A stretch of DNA of 35,199 bases from Actinomycetota bacterium. GTDB lineage: Bacteria > Actinomycetota > Acidimicrobiia > Acidimicrobiales > Microtrichaceae. Positions 26,574-34,822 of this stretch are shown in pieces. A program made the translations under genes and the position numbers. Position 1 is the stretch's first letter. Each line of letters opens with the position of its first letter. The stretch lies in contig VGBZ01000026.1 in the NCBI GenBank assembly GCA_016870275.1, positions 1 to 35,199 of the forward strand. The letters run 5' to 3'. The notes beneath the pieces are model-generated. The model worked only from the letters and a program-made list of their open reading frames with translations, was not told the DNA's origin and searched no databases.

Positions 26574-28427
26574 CTAGCCACCGATGCTCCGGCCCCGGCT
26601 GCGCCAGCCGGTTCCGAGTACCCGGAGTATCGGCTCGAGGCCGTCGGGGCGGAGCACGGCGGCGGCTGCGGCGAAGGCGCCGAGGCCGAGCACCAGTCCG
26701 ACCAGGATCTCGACCAGCGCCTGTCCGTCGGTGCCCGGTCGCAGCACGGCGAAGGCGCTGAACAGGACGAGCGCTACGACTGCTCCCACCCCGGCGGCGC
26801 GGAGCAGGGTGGCGGCGCCCGGCCGACCGAAGAGCGCCATGGGCTGGTCCTCGCCGGCAGCATCGTCGGGCCGGTCGGCCACGTCGCGACGGAGTGAACG
26901 GGACAGGGCCGCAAGCGCCACGACGACGAACACCCAGTAGCTGAGCGAGTACGCAAGCGCTAGGCCGATCCCGCCCAGCGCCGCAGTGAGCGGGAACATG
27001 ATCACGACGTTCAGCACGTTCTGCCCCAAATTCAGCCAGAACGGCGTCCGGGTGTCCTGACGGGCGTAGAAGGAGCGGATCGCGAAGAGGTAAACCGCGA
27101 ACGCCGGGAGTCCGACGGCGAACCCCTGGAGCATCTCGGCGGTGAGCGCGGTGTCGACGGCGTCGAAGTTGCCGCGCTGCAGCACGACCTGGACGAGCGG
27201 CCGGGCGAGCAGGAAGAGGCCGATTCCCGCCGGGACCATGAACGTGACCAACAGGCTCGTGCCCTCGGTGAAGCGCCGGGCGAACTCGCGAGTCCGGCCG
27301 CTGCCGGCCGCCTCAGCCAGCTCGGGGAGCGCGGCGGTGGTGATCGACACGGCGATCAGGCCGTAGGGGAGTTGGAAGAAGGCGAACGAGTAGATGAACG
27401 CGGACAGCGATCCGGTCTGGAGCGTCACGGCCAGGCCGAGGATGACGAGGAAGGCGACCTGGTTGGACGCGGCGTACCCGATGACCCAGCCGGAGAACCC
27501 GACGAGCTTGCGCACCGCCGGATGGCGCGGACGGAAGTCCCAGCTCAGCCGCAGGTCCGATCGGCGGATGGACGGGATGAGGGCGACCGCCATGGCGGCC
27601 ACGCCGGCGGTCGTGCCCAGTCCCAGCACCCAGAGCTGCGTGGTGCCGCCCTGCGACGTCGCCCACGCGACGCTGAGCATCGCGGCGCCGGCGGTGATCA
27701 GGTTGGTGAGGACCGGAGCGAAGGCGGCGGCGGCGAACCGGCGCCGGGCGTGGAGCAACGCCGTGAACAGCGTCACCATCCCGTAGAAGAGGACCTGGGG
27801 GAGGAGCAGCCCCATCAGGTCGCCGCCGAACGCGAGCTGCTGGCGACGTTGCTCACCCTCCAGCGGAATGGCGAACAGCAGGTTGATCAGCGGGGCAGAG
27901 AGCGTGAGCGCGAGGGTGAGCCCGACGACCGCAACGAACGACACGGTGGTCAGCACCGAGGCCGCGTCGTCGTCGGGGTCGTCGAAGGCCCGGACGAACA
28001 GCGGGACGAGCGTCGAGGAGAGGACACCGCCGAGCACGAGCTCGTAGAAGATGTTGGGCGTGGTGTTGGCCAGGTTGTAAACGTCGGCGAGTTCGGTGAG
28101 GCCGAGCGCGGCGGTCAGCGCGGCGATGCGGACGAGCCCGGTGACCCGGGACAATGCCGTGCCGACGGCCGGGGCGGTACTCGCCCGCAGCAGGCTCCGC
28201 GACCGCCGCTCGTCGAAGCCGGTGTCGCCGGTGCCGGCCCGTTCAGCACCGCCGCCCCCTGTGGCCCGTTCCGAGTGCAGGTGTGCCTCGGTGCGGTCGA
28301 CGACCGCGGCATCGTCACCGAGGGCCTCGGCCAGGGCGAACTCCTCGACCTCGTCCCGTCGGACTCGGTCGGGGCTCGTCGGTGAGGTTCCGGCCCCGCT
28401 GCGCCGGCCGGTGTCCTTGGCGCTCAC
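26574..28427 (-). CDS. murJ: Lipid II flippase MurJ (MviN family)
   Basis: 617 residues. A polar N-terminal extension of about 75 residues is followed by about 14 transmembrane helices. Conserved MurJ/MviN features are RASTAPAVGTALSRVTGLVRIAALTAALG at the start of the core, and NIFYELVLGGVLSSTLVPLFVRAF. MurJ moves lipid II across the membrane for peptidoglycan synthesis. GTG 28427 overlaps the stop of the upstream gene (GTGA). Some actinobacteria have a C-terminal pseudokinase extension on MurJ; none is present. Its setting with an AAA+/vWA module and PspA is unusual to me. Confidence 0.94.
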   Translation of the reverse strand: MSAKDTGRRSGAGTSPTSPDRVRRDEVEEFALAEALGDDAAVVDRTEAHLHSERATGGGGAERAGTGDTGFDERRSRSLLRASTAPAVGTALSRVTGLVRIAALTAALGLTELADVYNLANTTPNIFYELVLGGVLSSTLVPLFVRAFDDPDDDAASVLTTVSFVAVVGLTLALTLSAPLINLLFAIPLEGEQRRQQLAFGGDLMGLLLPQVLFYGMVTLFTALLHARRRFAAAAFAPVLTNLITAGAAMLSVAWATSQGGTTQLWVLGLGTTAGVAAMAVALIPSIRRSDLRLSWDFRPRHPAVRKLVGFSGWVIGYAASNQVAFLVILGLAVTLQTGSLSAFIYSFAFFQLPYGLIAVSITTAALPELAEAAGSGRTREFARRFTEGTSLLVTFMVPAGIGLFLLARPLVQVVLQRGNFDAVDTALTAEMLQGFAVGLPAFAVYLFAIRSFYARQDTRTPFWLNLGQNVLNVVIMFPLTAALGGIGLALAYSLSYWVFVVVALAALSRSLRRDVADRPDDAAGEDQPMALFGRPGAATLLRAAGVGAVVALVLFSAFAVLRPGTDGQALVEILVGLVLGLGAFAAAAAVLRPDGLEPILRVLGTGWRSRGRSIGG

Positions 28428-29218
28428 CCGTCAGTCCCGGGGAGTCCGGTCCCCGAGAGACCGGTGCCGGGGACGCCGGTTCCGGACTGGGTGCTCGTCT
28501 CCTCGATGGCCTGGCGGAGCGACTCCATCTCACCGACGATCGAGTCGACCTCGGTGTCGAGACCACCGAGCCCGCCCACCTCAGCGGACTCGGCCTGGGT
28601 GACCGACAGCTCGACGGTCCGGGTGACGGCCTCGTCGATCCGCGCGTCGAGCAGGCGCAACCGGTCCCATGAGGAGTGGATGGTCGAGTCGAGCCTTGCG
28701 GCCGAGGCGAGCTGCGCCTCGAGCGCGGCGACCACCTGCGCGTTGCCCCCGGCGTCGCCGTAGTGGCGGGCGGTGTCGAGCTCTGCCTGGATGGCTCGGG
28801 TGTCGATGCGGCCACGTCCCTGCTGGAGCGTGTTGCCGGCGGTGGCGATCCGGGCCGCCTCGGCGACGGCCACGTCGAGCCGGCGGCCAAGCTCACCGAG
28901 ACGGTCCTGCAGCGGTCCGGGTCGTACGCCGCGGAGAGCATCGTCGAAACGCTTCCGGGCGTCGATCACCCCTTGCAGGAGGCCACGCCACGGCTCGCTG
29001 AGCTGCCGCGGGTTTACCCGCAGAGCGTTGGGGTCCTTCGGGACGGCGGCGATGACCCGCACCGCCCAGGCGCCGACGGCCCCGAGCACGGCACCGATCG
29101 GTCCCAGTCCGACCAGGATCCCCACGGCGGCGCCGGCACCGGCGGCCACGATCGCCGACGGCGAGGTGGTGGCATTCGCCACCTTCGGGGTCAGGAATCG
29201 GTCGCGGAATGACGCCAC
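28424..29218 (-). CDS. Uncharacterised membrane-anchored coiled-coil protein
   Basis: 264 residues; I do not recognise a named family. A short basic N-terminus is followed by hydrophobic, Gly/Ala-rich sequence (about residues 22-58, AIVAAGAGAAVGILVGLGPIGAVLGAVG), one long or two short helices. Next comes PWRGLLQGVIDARKRFDDALRGVRPGPLQDRLGELGRRLD and long helices consistent with coiled-coil to about residue 240. The tail holds Gly-Thr-Gly-(Leu/Val)-Pro/Ser repeats. GTG 29218 starts 44 bases after the vWA gene, beyond a small hairpin, and the stop overlaps murJ by GTGA, suggesting tight coupling with the flippase. The helical layout resembles membrane-linked partners of TelA-like proteins, but this is only an impression. 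Confidence 0.7.
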   Translation of the reverse strand: MASFRDRFLTPKVANATTSPSAIVAAGAGAAVGILVGLGPIGAVLGAVGAWAVRVIAAVPKDPNALRVNPRQLSEPWRGLLQGVIDARKRFDDALRGVRPGPLQDRLGELGRRLDVAVAEAARIATAGNTLQQGRGRIDTRAIQAELDTARHYGDAGGNAQVVAALEAQLASAARLDSTIHSSWDRLRLLDARIDEAVTRTVELSVTQAESAEVGGLGGLDTEVDSIVGEMESLRQAIEETSTQSGTGVPGTGLSGTGLPGTDG

Positions 29219-29246
29219 GAGTCAAGGCTTGCAGATGCACCGGTGC

Positions 29247-29261
29247 GGCGGTGGGTCCGCC
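29247..29261 (-). promoter_or_regulatory. Small hairpin in operon spacer
   Basis: GGCGG-ACCCA-CCGCC on the minus strand, starting two bases after the vWA gene stop. It may be a weak terminator or processing point that sets relative expression within the operon. Confidence 0.3.
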
Positions 29262-29262
29262 G

Positions 29263-31083
29263 TCAGAAGTTGCTGATCACCGAGGTGAAGACCCGGTTGA
29301 TCGTCGTGGCGTCGCTCGCCTGATACGCGGTGGCGTTCGAGGCTTCTGCGATCTGGCGGAGCTGCGCCGGGTCGGCGCCTTCCCCGTAGGCCACGGTGAA
29401 GATCCTGACCGGACGGGAGTTCTCGCCGTCGCTCGAGTCCTTGATCGACGTCAGGAGCCGCTTGAACTGCTCGGAGTCGTCACCACTGACTCCGTCGTCG
29501 TTGACACCGTCGCTGAGCAGCACGACGGCGTTGATGAGCGCGGGGTCGTAGGCACTGAGCATCTCGTCGTAGGACACCTGCGTGACGTCGTACAACGGTG
29601 TGCCGTTGAGCGGGACCAGCGACTCGATGGCCCGTCGGAGTCGTTCGCGGTTGGCGCCGATTGGTTCGATCGGGCTGAGGTCCCGGAACTTCGCCGCTCC
29701 ACCGTCGGCTTCGGTGGTGAACACCCTCAGCCCGACGAGGTCGGAGTCCTTGAACTCGTCCAGTCCATCCATGACCGCTTGTTTGGCGAGGTCGAGTTTG
29801 GTCGGGCCGGACGGGTCTGCAAGATCGGCGGGGTCACCCATCGAGCCGGACACGTCGAGCACGAGCAGAACACGGGCGCCCTTGCGCTGCTGGGCCCAGT
29901 TGGTGAGCAATTGATCCATCACCGAACCGGTCGGTGTCTCGAGGAGGGTCTGGGGTTGGGCAGGGTCGACGCCATTGACCACGGTGATCGGGTCCGCCAG
30001 GGCGACGTCCGGGTTTCCGGGGCGGAACCCAGCAGCGAGCACGCGCTGTTGGTTCTCCGGTCTCAGGACGAACTGTTCGAACTGCTCGGCTGCGGCCCGC
30101 TGCTCGGGGCTCACCCACTCGGCGTCGACGGTGTAGAGCGGGTTGTCGGAGTAGATGGTTCCCTCGGTCGGGTAGATCGACACGAGCGGCGTGCGGGGCG
30201 GCCGGAGCTCCTCGCCCTGGGCGAGTTCGCCGTCGGGGTCGCCGCGGTTGTAATCGATCACCGACTTCTCCTCGACCGCGACCGCCGAGGCGTAGTTGAG
30301 GGCCGTTCCACGCCGATCCGCCCGGAACCAGTTGTTGAGGAAGGTCATGGTGATGTCGCCGTAGTGCACCACCGCAGACTCGATGTCGGAGCCGAACTGC
30401 TGCACCGCAGGGTTTGCGAGGTCCTCGCTCGACAGACCCGACGTCTTGCCGGTTGCTGCGTAGTTCTGGGCGATCAACGCCGAGAGGCCTGAGGTCGAGA
30501 AGTTCGGGTTCGTCTTTCCGAGCTTGAATGAGCCCCACTCCGGGTGGCCGAAGTCGGCCCAGCCGCCCGGCGACTTGGCGAGGCGCAGGATGTCTGCCCA
30601 ACCGACGGGCGTGTCGGGCCATCCGAGCGCCTCGGCCATGGGTTGGGGCATGGCGATCACGAGCGGCGTGAGCATGAACGACGTGGGGGAGTCCGACACG
30701 AGCGGTGGACGTCCCGCAGCTGCTTGTCGGGCGTTGACGATCTGTCCCCACGAACTCGCCGCCGGAGACCAGATCGTGGGCTTCGGGCCGTACTCCGCTT
30801 CGTTCCAGCCATCGACGAGCGCCGTGGCGGCCGCACCCGAGGACACCTTGGTGACCTGGACGTCGATGCACTTGCCGTCGACCGCTGCATCCGAGGAGTT
30901 GAACGACCGGGCCAGGTCACCGAGGAGTTGGATCTTCTCCGAGGAGACCACAGCATCGACCGGAATGCACTCGGTGCGCCGGGCCGGGCCGGTGGCTGTA
31001 TCGGATTCGCCGCTGCTGCACGCCGACGCCAGGATCGCAGTCGCCGCAATGGCGAGGAGGCCGATGAACGATCGGTTCTTCAT
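29263..31083 (-). CDS. Lipoprotein with solute-binding and von Willebrand A domains
   Basis: 606 residues. A signal peptide ends in a lipobox-like ILASAC with Cys at about residue 22, so the protein is probably lipidated and extracytoplasmic. Residues about 40-390 resemble a type-2 periplasmic solute-binding fold of the SBP_bac_11 kind (KPTIWSPAASSWGQIVN, LTPLVIAMPQPMAEALGWP, DIESAVVHYGD). Residues about 400-606 are a vWA domain with an intact MIDAS: Asp410-x-Ser412-x-Ser414 (DVSGSM), a Thr in LNGTPLYD and Asp in LLSDGVND. No permease or ABC ATPase is nearby, so import is unlikely. ATG 31083 overlaps the previous gene's stop (ATGA). The ligand is unknown; metal-dependent protein binding is inferred from the MIDAS. 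Confidence 0.88.
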   Translation of the reverse strand: MKNRSFIGLLAIAATAILASACSSGESDTATGPARRTECIPVDAVVSSEKIQLLGDLARSFNSSDAAVDGKCIDVQVTKVSSGAAATALVDGWNEAEYGPKPTIWSPAASSWGQIVNARQAAAGRPPLVSDSPTSFMLTPLVIAMPQPMAEALGWPDTPVGWADILRLAKSPGGWADFGHPEWGSFKLGKTNPNFSTSGLSALIAQNYAATGKTSGLSSEDLANPAVQQFGSDIESAVVHYGDITMTFLNNWFRADRRGTALNYASAVAVEEKSVIDYNRGDPDGELAQGEELRPPRTPLVSIYPTEGTIYSDNPLYTVDAEWVSPEQRAAAEQFEQFVLRPENQQRVLAAGFRPGNPDVALADPITVVNGVDPAQPQTLLETPTGSVMDQLLTNWAQQRKGARVLLVLDVSGSMGDPADLADPSGPTKLDLAKQAVMDGLDEFKDSDLVGLRVFTTEADGGAAKFRDLSPIEPIGANRERLRRAIESLVPLNGTPLYDVTQVSYDEMLSAYDPALINAVVLLSDGVNDDGVSGDDSEQFKRLLTSIKDSSDGENSRPVRIFTVAYGEGADPAQLRQIAEASNATAYQASDATTINRVFTSVISNF

Positions 31084-32147
31084 CCGGCTGCTTCCCAGCG
31101 CTGCTGGAGGTACGAGAGGGCTCCGGGTGCCGGCAGGCCCGAAGACTCCGGGAGCGGTGGACCGCCACCGACGCCCGGGGCTGTCGGTTGAGACGGCACC
31201 CTCCAGCCCTCGGCGGCGAGCAGTTCGTCGATGCGGTCGCCGCCGAGTCGGTCGATGACATCGGCCGGGTCCGAGCCGTTCGGGACGGTCAGGGTCACAT
31301 CAGCGGTCACGAGAGGTTCAGGATAGATGAGGGACAGTGCGCTGCGGCCCGCGGCCCGCTGCAGCGCCGGGCCGGCGGCGGCCTCGAGCGCACCAACGAC
31401 CCCGAACGTCGCCGGAGCGACCAGGAACCGGGAGAACGGGTCACTGGCTGCGGGCCCGGCCCTTCTCGACTGCGCCGCCAGGTTGTCGAACCAGGCGCTG
31501 ACGCTCGGATCGTCGAGGTCGTTGCGAGCCCACAGGGCGGGAAGATCCACCGCAACGGTCTCACTCGAGACAGCCTGGGACCATACGGTCAGGCCTCCGC
31601 CCGTCGCCGGCGATGCCAGCCCGGGCCGGACCTGACCCCAGGTCGCCTGCCCGCCGACGTCGGTCCACGGTCGCCCGGCGTACGGACCGATGCAGGACCA
31701 GGTGATTCCGCTGGGACAGGCACCCGAGAGCGCCTCGGCGCGATCGCTCGCAGCGACCAGCACCGCCGGAGATCGAGCGAGCACCGGTGAGGTGCCACCC
31801 AACTCCAGCGGGGGCAGTCCGGCGGAGGAGCGATCGTCGGCGAGCACCGCAGCGGCCGGGCCGACGGTGAACCAGGCGTCGGCGTCCAGCCCGCCGGCCT
31901 CGGCTGTTGCGAGGCGGTCGGTGGTGGTCGCCTCTTCCTCGATCATGACCCGGACGGAGGAGTCCTCTTCGGCGAGGGCCTCACAGAACCGTCGGAGGTC
32001 CGGTCCGCAGATGATCGTCGTCGTGTCGCTCGAACCGTCTCCGGCGTTGTTCGCTCCGCTCGGTCCACCGCCGTCGATGAGCGTTCGCACCAACAGCGCG
32101 GCTGCCACCATGCCGACGGCGGCCACGACGGCGAGGAAGCGCTTCAC
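31080..32147 (-). CDS. Membrane-anchored solute-binding-like protein
   Basis: 355 residues. An N-terminal hydrophobic helix (RFLAVVAAVGMVAAALLVRTLI) has no lipobox Cys, so it is probably a signal anchor. The body resembles a solute-binding domain (CGPDLRRFCEALAEE, DAWFTVGPAAAVLADD, LARSPAVLVAAS, ATPATGGGLTVWSQAV-like segment), similar in outline to the N-terminal domain of the next gene but without a vWA part. A Pro/Gly-rich tail (VGGGPPLPESSGLPAPG) follows. GTG 32147 overlaps the AAA+ gene stop by GTGA, and its own stop overlaps the vWA gene by ATGA. It is probably a paired component with that lipoprotein. The exact family is uncertain. Confidence 0.75.
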   Translation of the reverse strand: MKRFLAVVAAVGMVAAALLVRTLIDGGGPSGANNAGDGSSDTTTIICGPDLRRFCEALAEEDSSVRVMIEEEATTTDRLATAEAGGLDADAWFTVGPAAAVLADDRSSAGLPPLELGGTSPVLARSPAVLVAASDRAEALSGACPSGITWSCIGPYAGRPWTDVGGQATWGQVRPGLASPATGGGLTVWSQAVSSETVAVDLPALWARNDLDDPSVSAWFDNLAAQSRRAGPAASDPFSRFLVAPATFGVVGALEAAAGPALQRAAGRSALSLIYPEPLVTADVTLTVPNGSDPADVIDRLGGDRIDELLAAEGWRVPSQPTAPGVGGGPPLPESSGLPAPGALSYLQQRWEAAG

Positions 32148-33541
32148 GGAATCTCCGCAAGGTCTTCTGGAAAGTCCGCTGGGACCAGCGTGGTGAGGTC
32201 CTCGGTCGTCGGTTCGGGCCCGGTTCGGATCACTCGGCTGGCGTGGTTGGCCACGGCGGCCTCGAACAGGTTGCGACCCAGCCGGGCGTTGCCGAAGCCC
32301 TGGCTCCGGGGGGCGGAGTCGAGCAGTTCTCGCAGACGCTCGACGGCAACGTCGTCGAGGTCGTAACGCTGCCGCTCGCCGAGTCGCACGACGATCTCGA
32401 CGAGCTCGTCGGTGGAGTAGTCGGGGAAGTCGATCACGGTGGGGAAGCGGGACCGTAGTCCCGGGTTGGCGTCGAGGAACGTCGCCATCTCGCCCGAGTA
32501 GCCGGCCACGACCAGAACGACCCGGTCGCGTCGGTCCTCCATCAGCTTGACGATCTGGTCGATCGCCTCGCGGCCGAAGTCGTTCTCATTGCCACGGGCG
32601 AGCGTGTACGCCTCGTCGATGAACAACATCCCCTGATCGGCCTCGTCGAATCGGGCGGTGACGAGCGGTGCAGTCTGTCCGACGAAACCGGCCACGAGCC
32701 CGGACCGGTCGATCTCGACGAGGTGGCCGCGCTCGAGCACTCCCAGCGTTCGGTAGATCCGGGCGAGCAGGCGGGCGACGGTCGTCTTGCCGGTGCCGGG
32801 GTTTCCGGTGAACACGAGGTGATACGACGTCTCGAGTCGCGGGAGGTCACGCTCGGCGCGGAGTTGCTGCACCCGGAGGAAGTCCGCGACCAGGTGGACC
32901 CGGTGCTTGACGGCCTCGAGGCCGACGAGCGAGTCGAGCTCGGCGAGGAGGTCCTCGAGTGGCTCCGGGCCGGGATCGTTCTCTGCGTCCTGTGCGCCTG
33001 CGGCGACGGCATCGGCAGCCTGAGCGGCACCGGGGGTACCTCCGCTGGAGTTGCGCAGCGTCGAGAGCATCCGGTTGCGGAGCGTCGAGATGGCCTCGAG
33101 TTCGGCCTGCGCCGGGACGGCGTCGAGCGACGCAACGACGTGCGCCACATCGAGCGCCCGGTCGTAGTAGGTCCGGGCCAGCGCCGTGTTCGAGCGAGCG
33201 TCGTGGCCCACCAGAATCGCAAAGAGGTCGGAGTCCCGTTCGATCCACGCAGCCCGACCGTCCAGCACCGAGCGTCCTCGCAGTTCGGCCGCCGTCGTCA
33301 GGGCGAGATTGCCGCCGACCGGTCGGTCGACGAATGCGTCGAGCAGCGCATCGAGTTCGGCCTCGGTGTGCCGGGCGTCGGCGTCGATCATGGCGGTGGT
33401 CAGGTCGTAGGCCTCGATCGACACCAGTCGGCGCGCATCGGTGTCGGTGAGACGATCCACCCCGGATGCGGCCTGGACGAGCGCTTCGGTCACGTCGTCG
33501 ACGAACGCACTCACCACGGCGTCGAGCGGACCGGTTCCCAC
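32144..33541 (-). CDS. CbxX/CfxQ-type AAA+ ATPase with N-terminal helical domain
   Basis: 465 residues. The C-terminal AAA+ module (about 205-465) starts LLAELDSLVGLEAVKHRV, then Walker A GNPGTGKTT (246-254), Walker B MLFIDEAY (Asp309, Glu310) and the arginine-finger region NPGLRSRFP. This matches the CbxX/CfxQ (SpoVK) family, hexameric remodelling ATPases. The N-terminal domain is helical and acidic; IEAYDLTTAMIDADARHTEAELDALL and a later ASLDAVPAQAELEAI are two similar acidic helix-pair segments that recall TerB-like domains (my inference). I chose GTG 33541: the frame is open to 33685 but that would run into proA, and TAGCCT lies eight bases before 33541. First gene of the minus-strand operon. 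Confidence 0.88.
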   Translation of the reverse strand: MGTGPLDAVVSAFVDDVTEALVQAASGVDRLTDTDARRLVSIEAYDLTTAMIDADARHTEAELDALLDAFVDRPVGGNLALTTAAELRGRSVLDGRAAWIERDSDLFAILVGHDARSNTALARTYYDRALDVAHVVASLDAVPAQAELEAISTLRNRMLSTLRNSSGGTPGAAQAADAVAAGAQDAENDPGPEPLEDLLAELDSLVGLEAVKHRVHLVADFLRVQQLRAERDLPRLETSYHLVFTGNPGTGKTTVARLLARIYRTLGVLERGHLVEIDRSGLVAGFVGQTAPLVTARFDEADQGMLFIDEAYTLARGNENDFGREAIDQIVKLMEDRRDRVVLVVAGYSGEMATFLDANPGLRSRFPTVIDFPDYSTDELVEIVVRLGERQRYDLDDVAVERLRELLDSAPRSQGFGNARLGRNLFEAAVANHASRVIRTGPEPTTEDLTTLVPADFPEDLAEIP

Positions 33542-33549
33542 AGGGCTGG

Positions 33550-33555
33550 AGGCTA
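33550..33555 (-). promoter_or_regulatory. -10 box of AAA+ operon
   Basis: TAGCCT on the minus strand, eight bases before GTG 33541. It lies five bases from the -10 box of proA on the opposite strand. Confidence 0.4.
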
Positions 33556-33559
33556 TCGG

Positions 33560-33565
33560 TACCCT
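33560..33565 (+). promoter_or_regulatory. -10 box of proA (leaderless)
   Basis: TACCCT, six bases (TGCCCG), then GTG 33572. Its -35 region would fall inside the divergent AAA+ gene. Confidence 0.5.
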
Positions 33566-33571
33566 TGCCCG

Positions 33572-34819
33572 GTGACCGTGAGGACCGTTCCGGAGCAGGC
33601 TGCTCGCGCTCGAGCGGCGGCAAGATCCGTCGCCGGCGCCAGCACCCAGCAGAAGGACGAGGCGCTCGCCGCTGCTGCCGATCAACTCGAAGCCGACATC
33701 GATGCAGTACTGAGCGCCAATGCGCTCGACGTGGCCGCCGCCGAGACCGCAGGCATGGAACCGGGGCTCGTCGATCGGCTTCGACTCGACGAGCGTCGGG
33801 TTGAAGCCATGGCCGGAGGCCTTCGTCAGGTCGTCGATCTCGCTGACCCGGTCGGAGTCGTGGTCGACACGTGGGAGCGTCCCAACGGGCTGGTCATCTC
33901 ACGGGTCCGGGTGCCGCTCGGGGTGGTGGCGATCATCTACGAGTCCCGGCCGAACGTGACCTCCGACGCCGCCGGGCTGTGCCTCAAGTCGGGCAACGTG
34001 GCGTTCCTGCGGGGTTCGTCCACCGCGATCCACTCCAACACGGCCATCGCGACCTCGCTCCGACAGGCGGTGGCGTCGGTCGGAGTGTCCGCCGATGCCG
34101 TGGTCCTCGTGGAGGACACGAGCCGTGACGCCGCAGTGGAGTTCATGCAACAGCGGGACTTCGTGGACTGCCTCATCCCTCGGGGCGGACCCTCGCTCAT
34201 CGAGTCGATCCGCACCCACGCCACCGTTCCCTACGTGATCGACGGTGCCGGCAACTGTCACGTCTACGTCGACTCCGCCGCGGATCTCGACGTCGCTGAG
34301 CGGATCCTGTTCAACGCCAAGACGCAGCGGCCCTCGGTCTGCAACGCCGCGGAGTCGCTCGTGGTGCACTCGGCGGTGGCGGCGGAACTGCTCCAACGCA
34401 TCGACGTGGCACTTGCGGATGTGGAACTCCTCGGGGATGCCCGTGCGAGGTCGCTGGTGCCGCGCATGGGAGTGGCGACCGAGGAGGACTTCGCCACGGA
34501 GTACCTCGACCTCAAGCTCTCCGTCCGGGTCGTCGACACACTGGAGGAGGCAATCGATCACATTGCGGCCACCTCGACCGGACACTCCGAGGCGATCGTG
34601 ACCACCGACGAGGCCGCCGCTGAACGATTCCTCGCCGAGGTCGACGCCGCCGCTGTGCTGTGGAACGCTTCGACCCGCTTCGTCGACGGCGAGGAGTTCG
34701 GGTTCGGTGCGGAGATCGGCATCTCCACCCAGAAGCTGCACGCCCGCGGCCCCATGGGTCTCGAGCAGCTCACGACGCTCAAGTTCGTCGTGCGTGGCGA
34801 CGGCCAGATCCGCACCTGA
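33572..34819 (+). CDS. proA: Gamma-glutamyl phosphate reductase
   Basis: 415 residues, normal length. The aldehyde dehydrogenase-like fold includes RVPLGVVAIIYESRPNVTSDAAGLCLKSGN, the ProA signature. The catalytic Cys257 is in TQRPSVCNAAESLVVH, and EEFGFGAEIGISTQKLHARGPMGLEQLTT is at the end. It reduces glutamyl 5-phosphate to the semialdehyde using NADPH, the second step of proline synthesis after ProB. The frame is open far upstream through the antisense AAA+ gene, but GTG 33572 is set by the TACCCT box six bases before it and by the expected N-terminus (TVRTVPEQAARARAAAR). The stop is followed by a strong hairpin. Confidence 0.97.
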   Translation: MTVRTVPEQAARARAAARSVAGASTQQKDEALAAAADQLEADIDAVLSANALDVAAAETAGMEPGLVDRLRLDERRVEAMAGGLRQVVDLADPVGVVVDTWERPNGLVISRVRVPLGVVAIIYESRPNVTSDAAGLCLKSGNVAFLRGSSTAIHSNTAIATSLRQAVASVGVSADAVVLVEDTSRDAAVEFMQQRDFVDCLIPRGGPSLIESIRTHATVPYVIDGAGNCHVYVDSAADLDVAERILFNAKTQRPSVCNAAESLVVHSAVAAELLQRIDVALADVELLGDARARSLVPRMGVATEEDFATEYLDLKLSVRVVDTLEEAIDHIAATSTGHSEAIVTTDEAAAERFLAEVDAAAVLWNASTRFVDGEEFGFGAEIGISTQKLHARGPMGLEQLTTLKFVVRGDGQIRT

Positions 34820-34822
34820 GGC

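Noticed and set aside
29209..30492. 427-codon plus-strand open frame over the vWA gene
   Set aside because: Antisense to a clear lipoprotein/vWA gene and lacks any domain signature.
32723..33571. Upstream extension of the proA frame
   Set aside because: Runs antisense through the AAA+ catalytic domain; ProA length and the promoter place the start at 33572.
25656..33571. Mobile element or genomic island carrying the six-gene operon
   Set aside because: No transposase, integrase or flanking repeats were seen, and base composition looks like the rest of the window.
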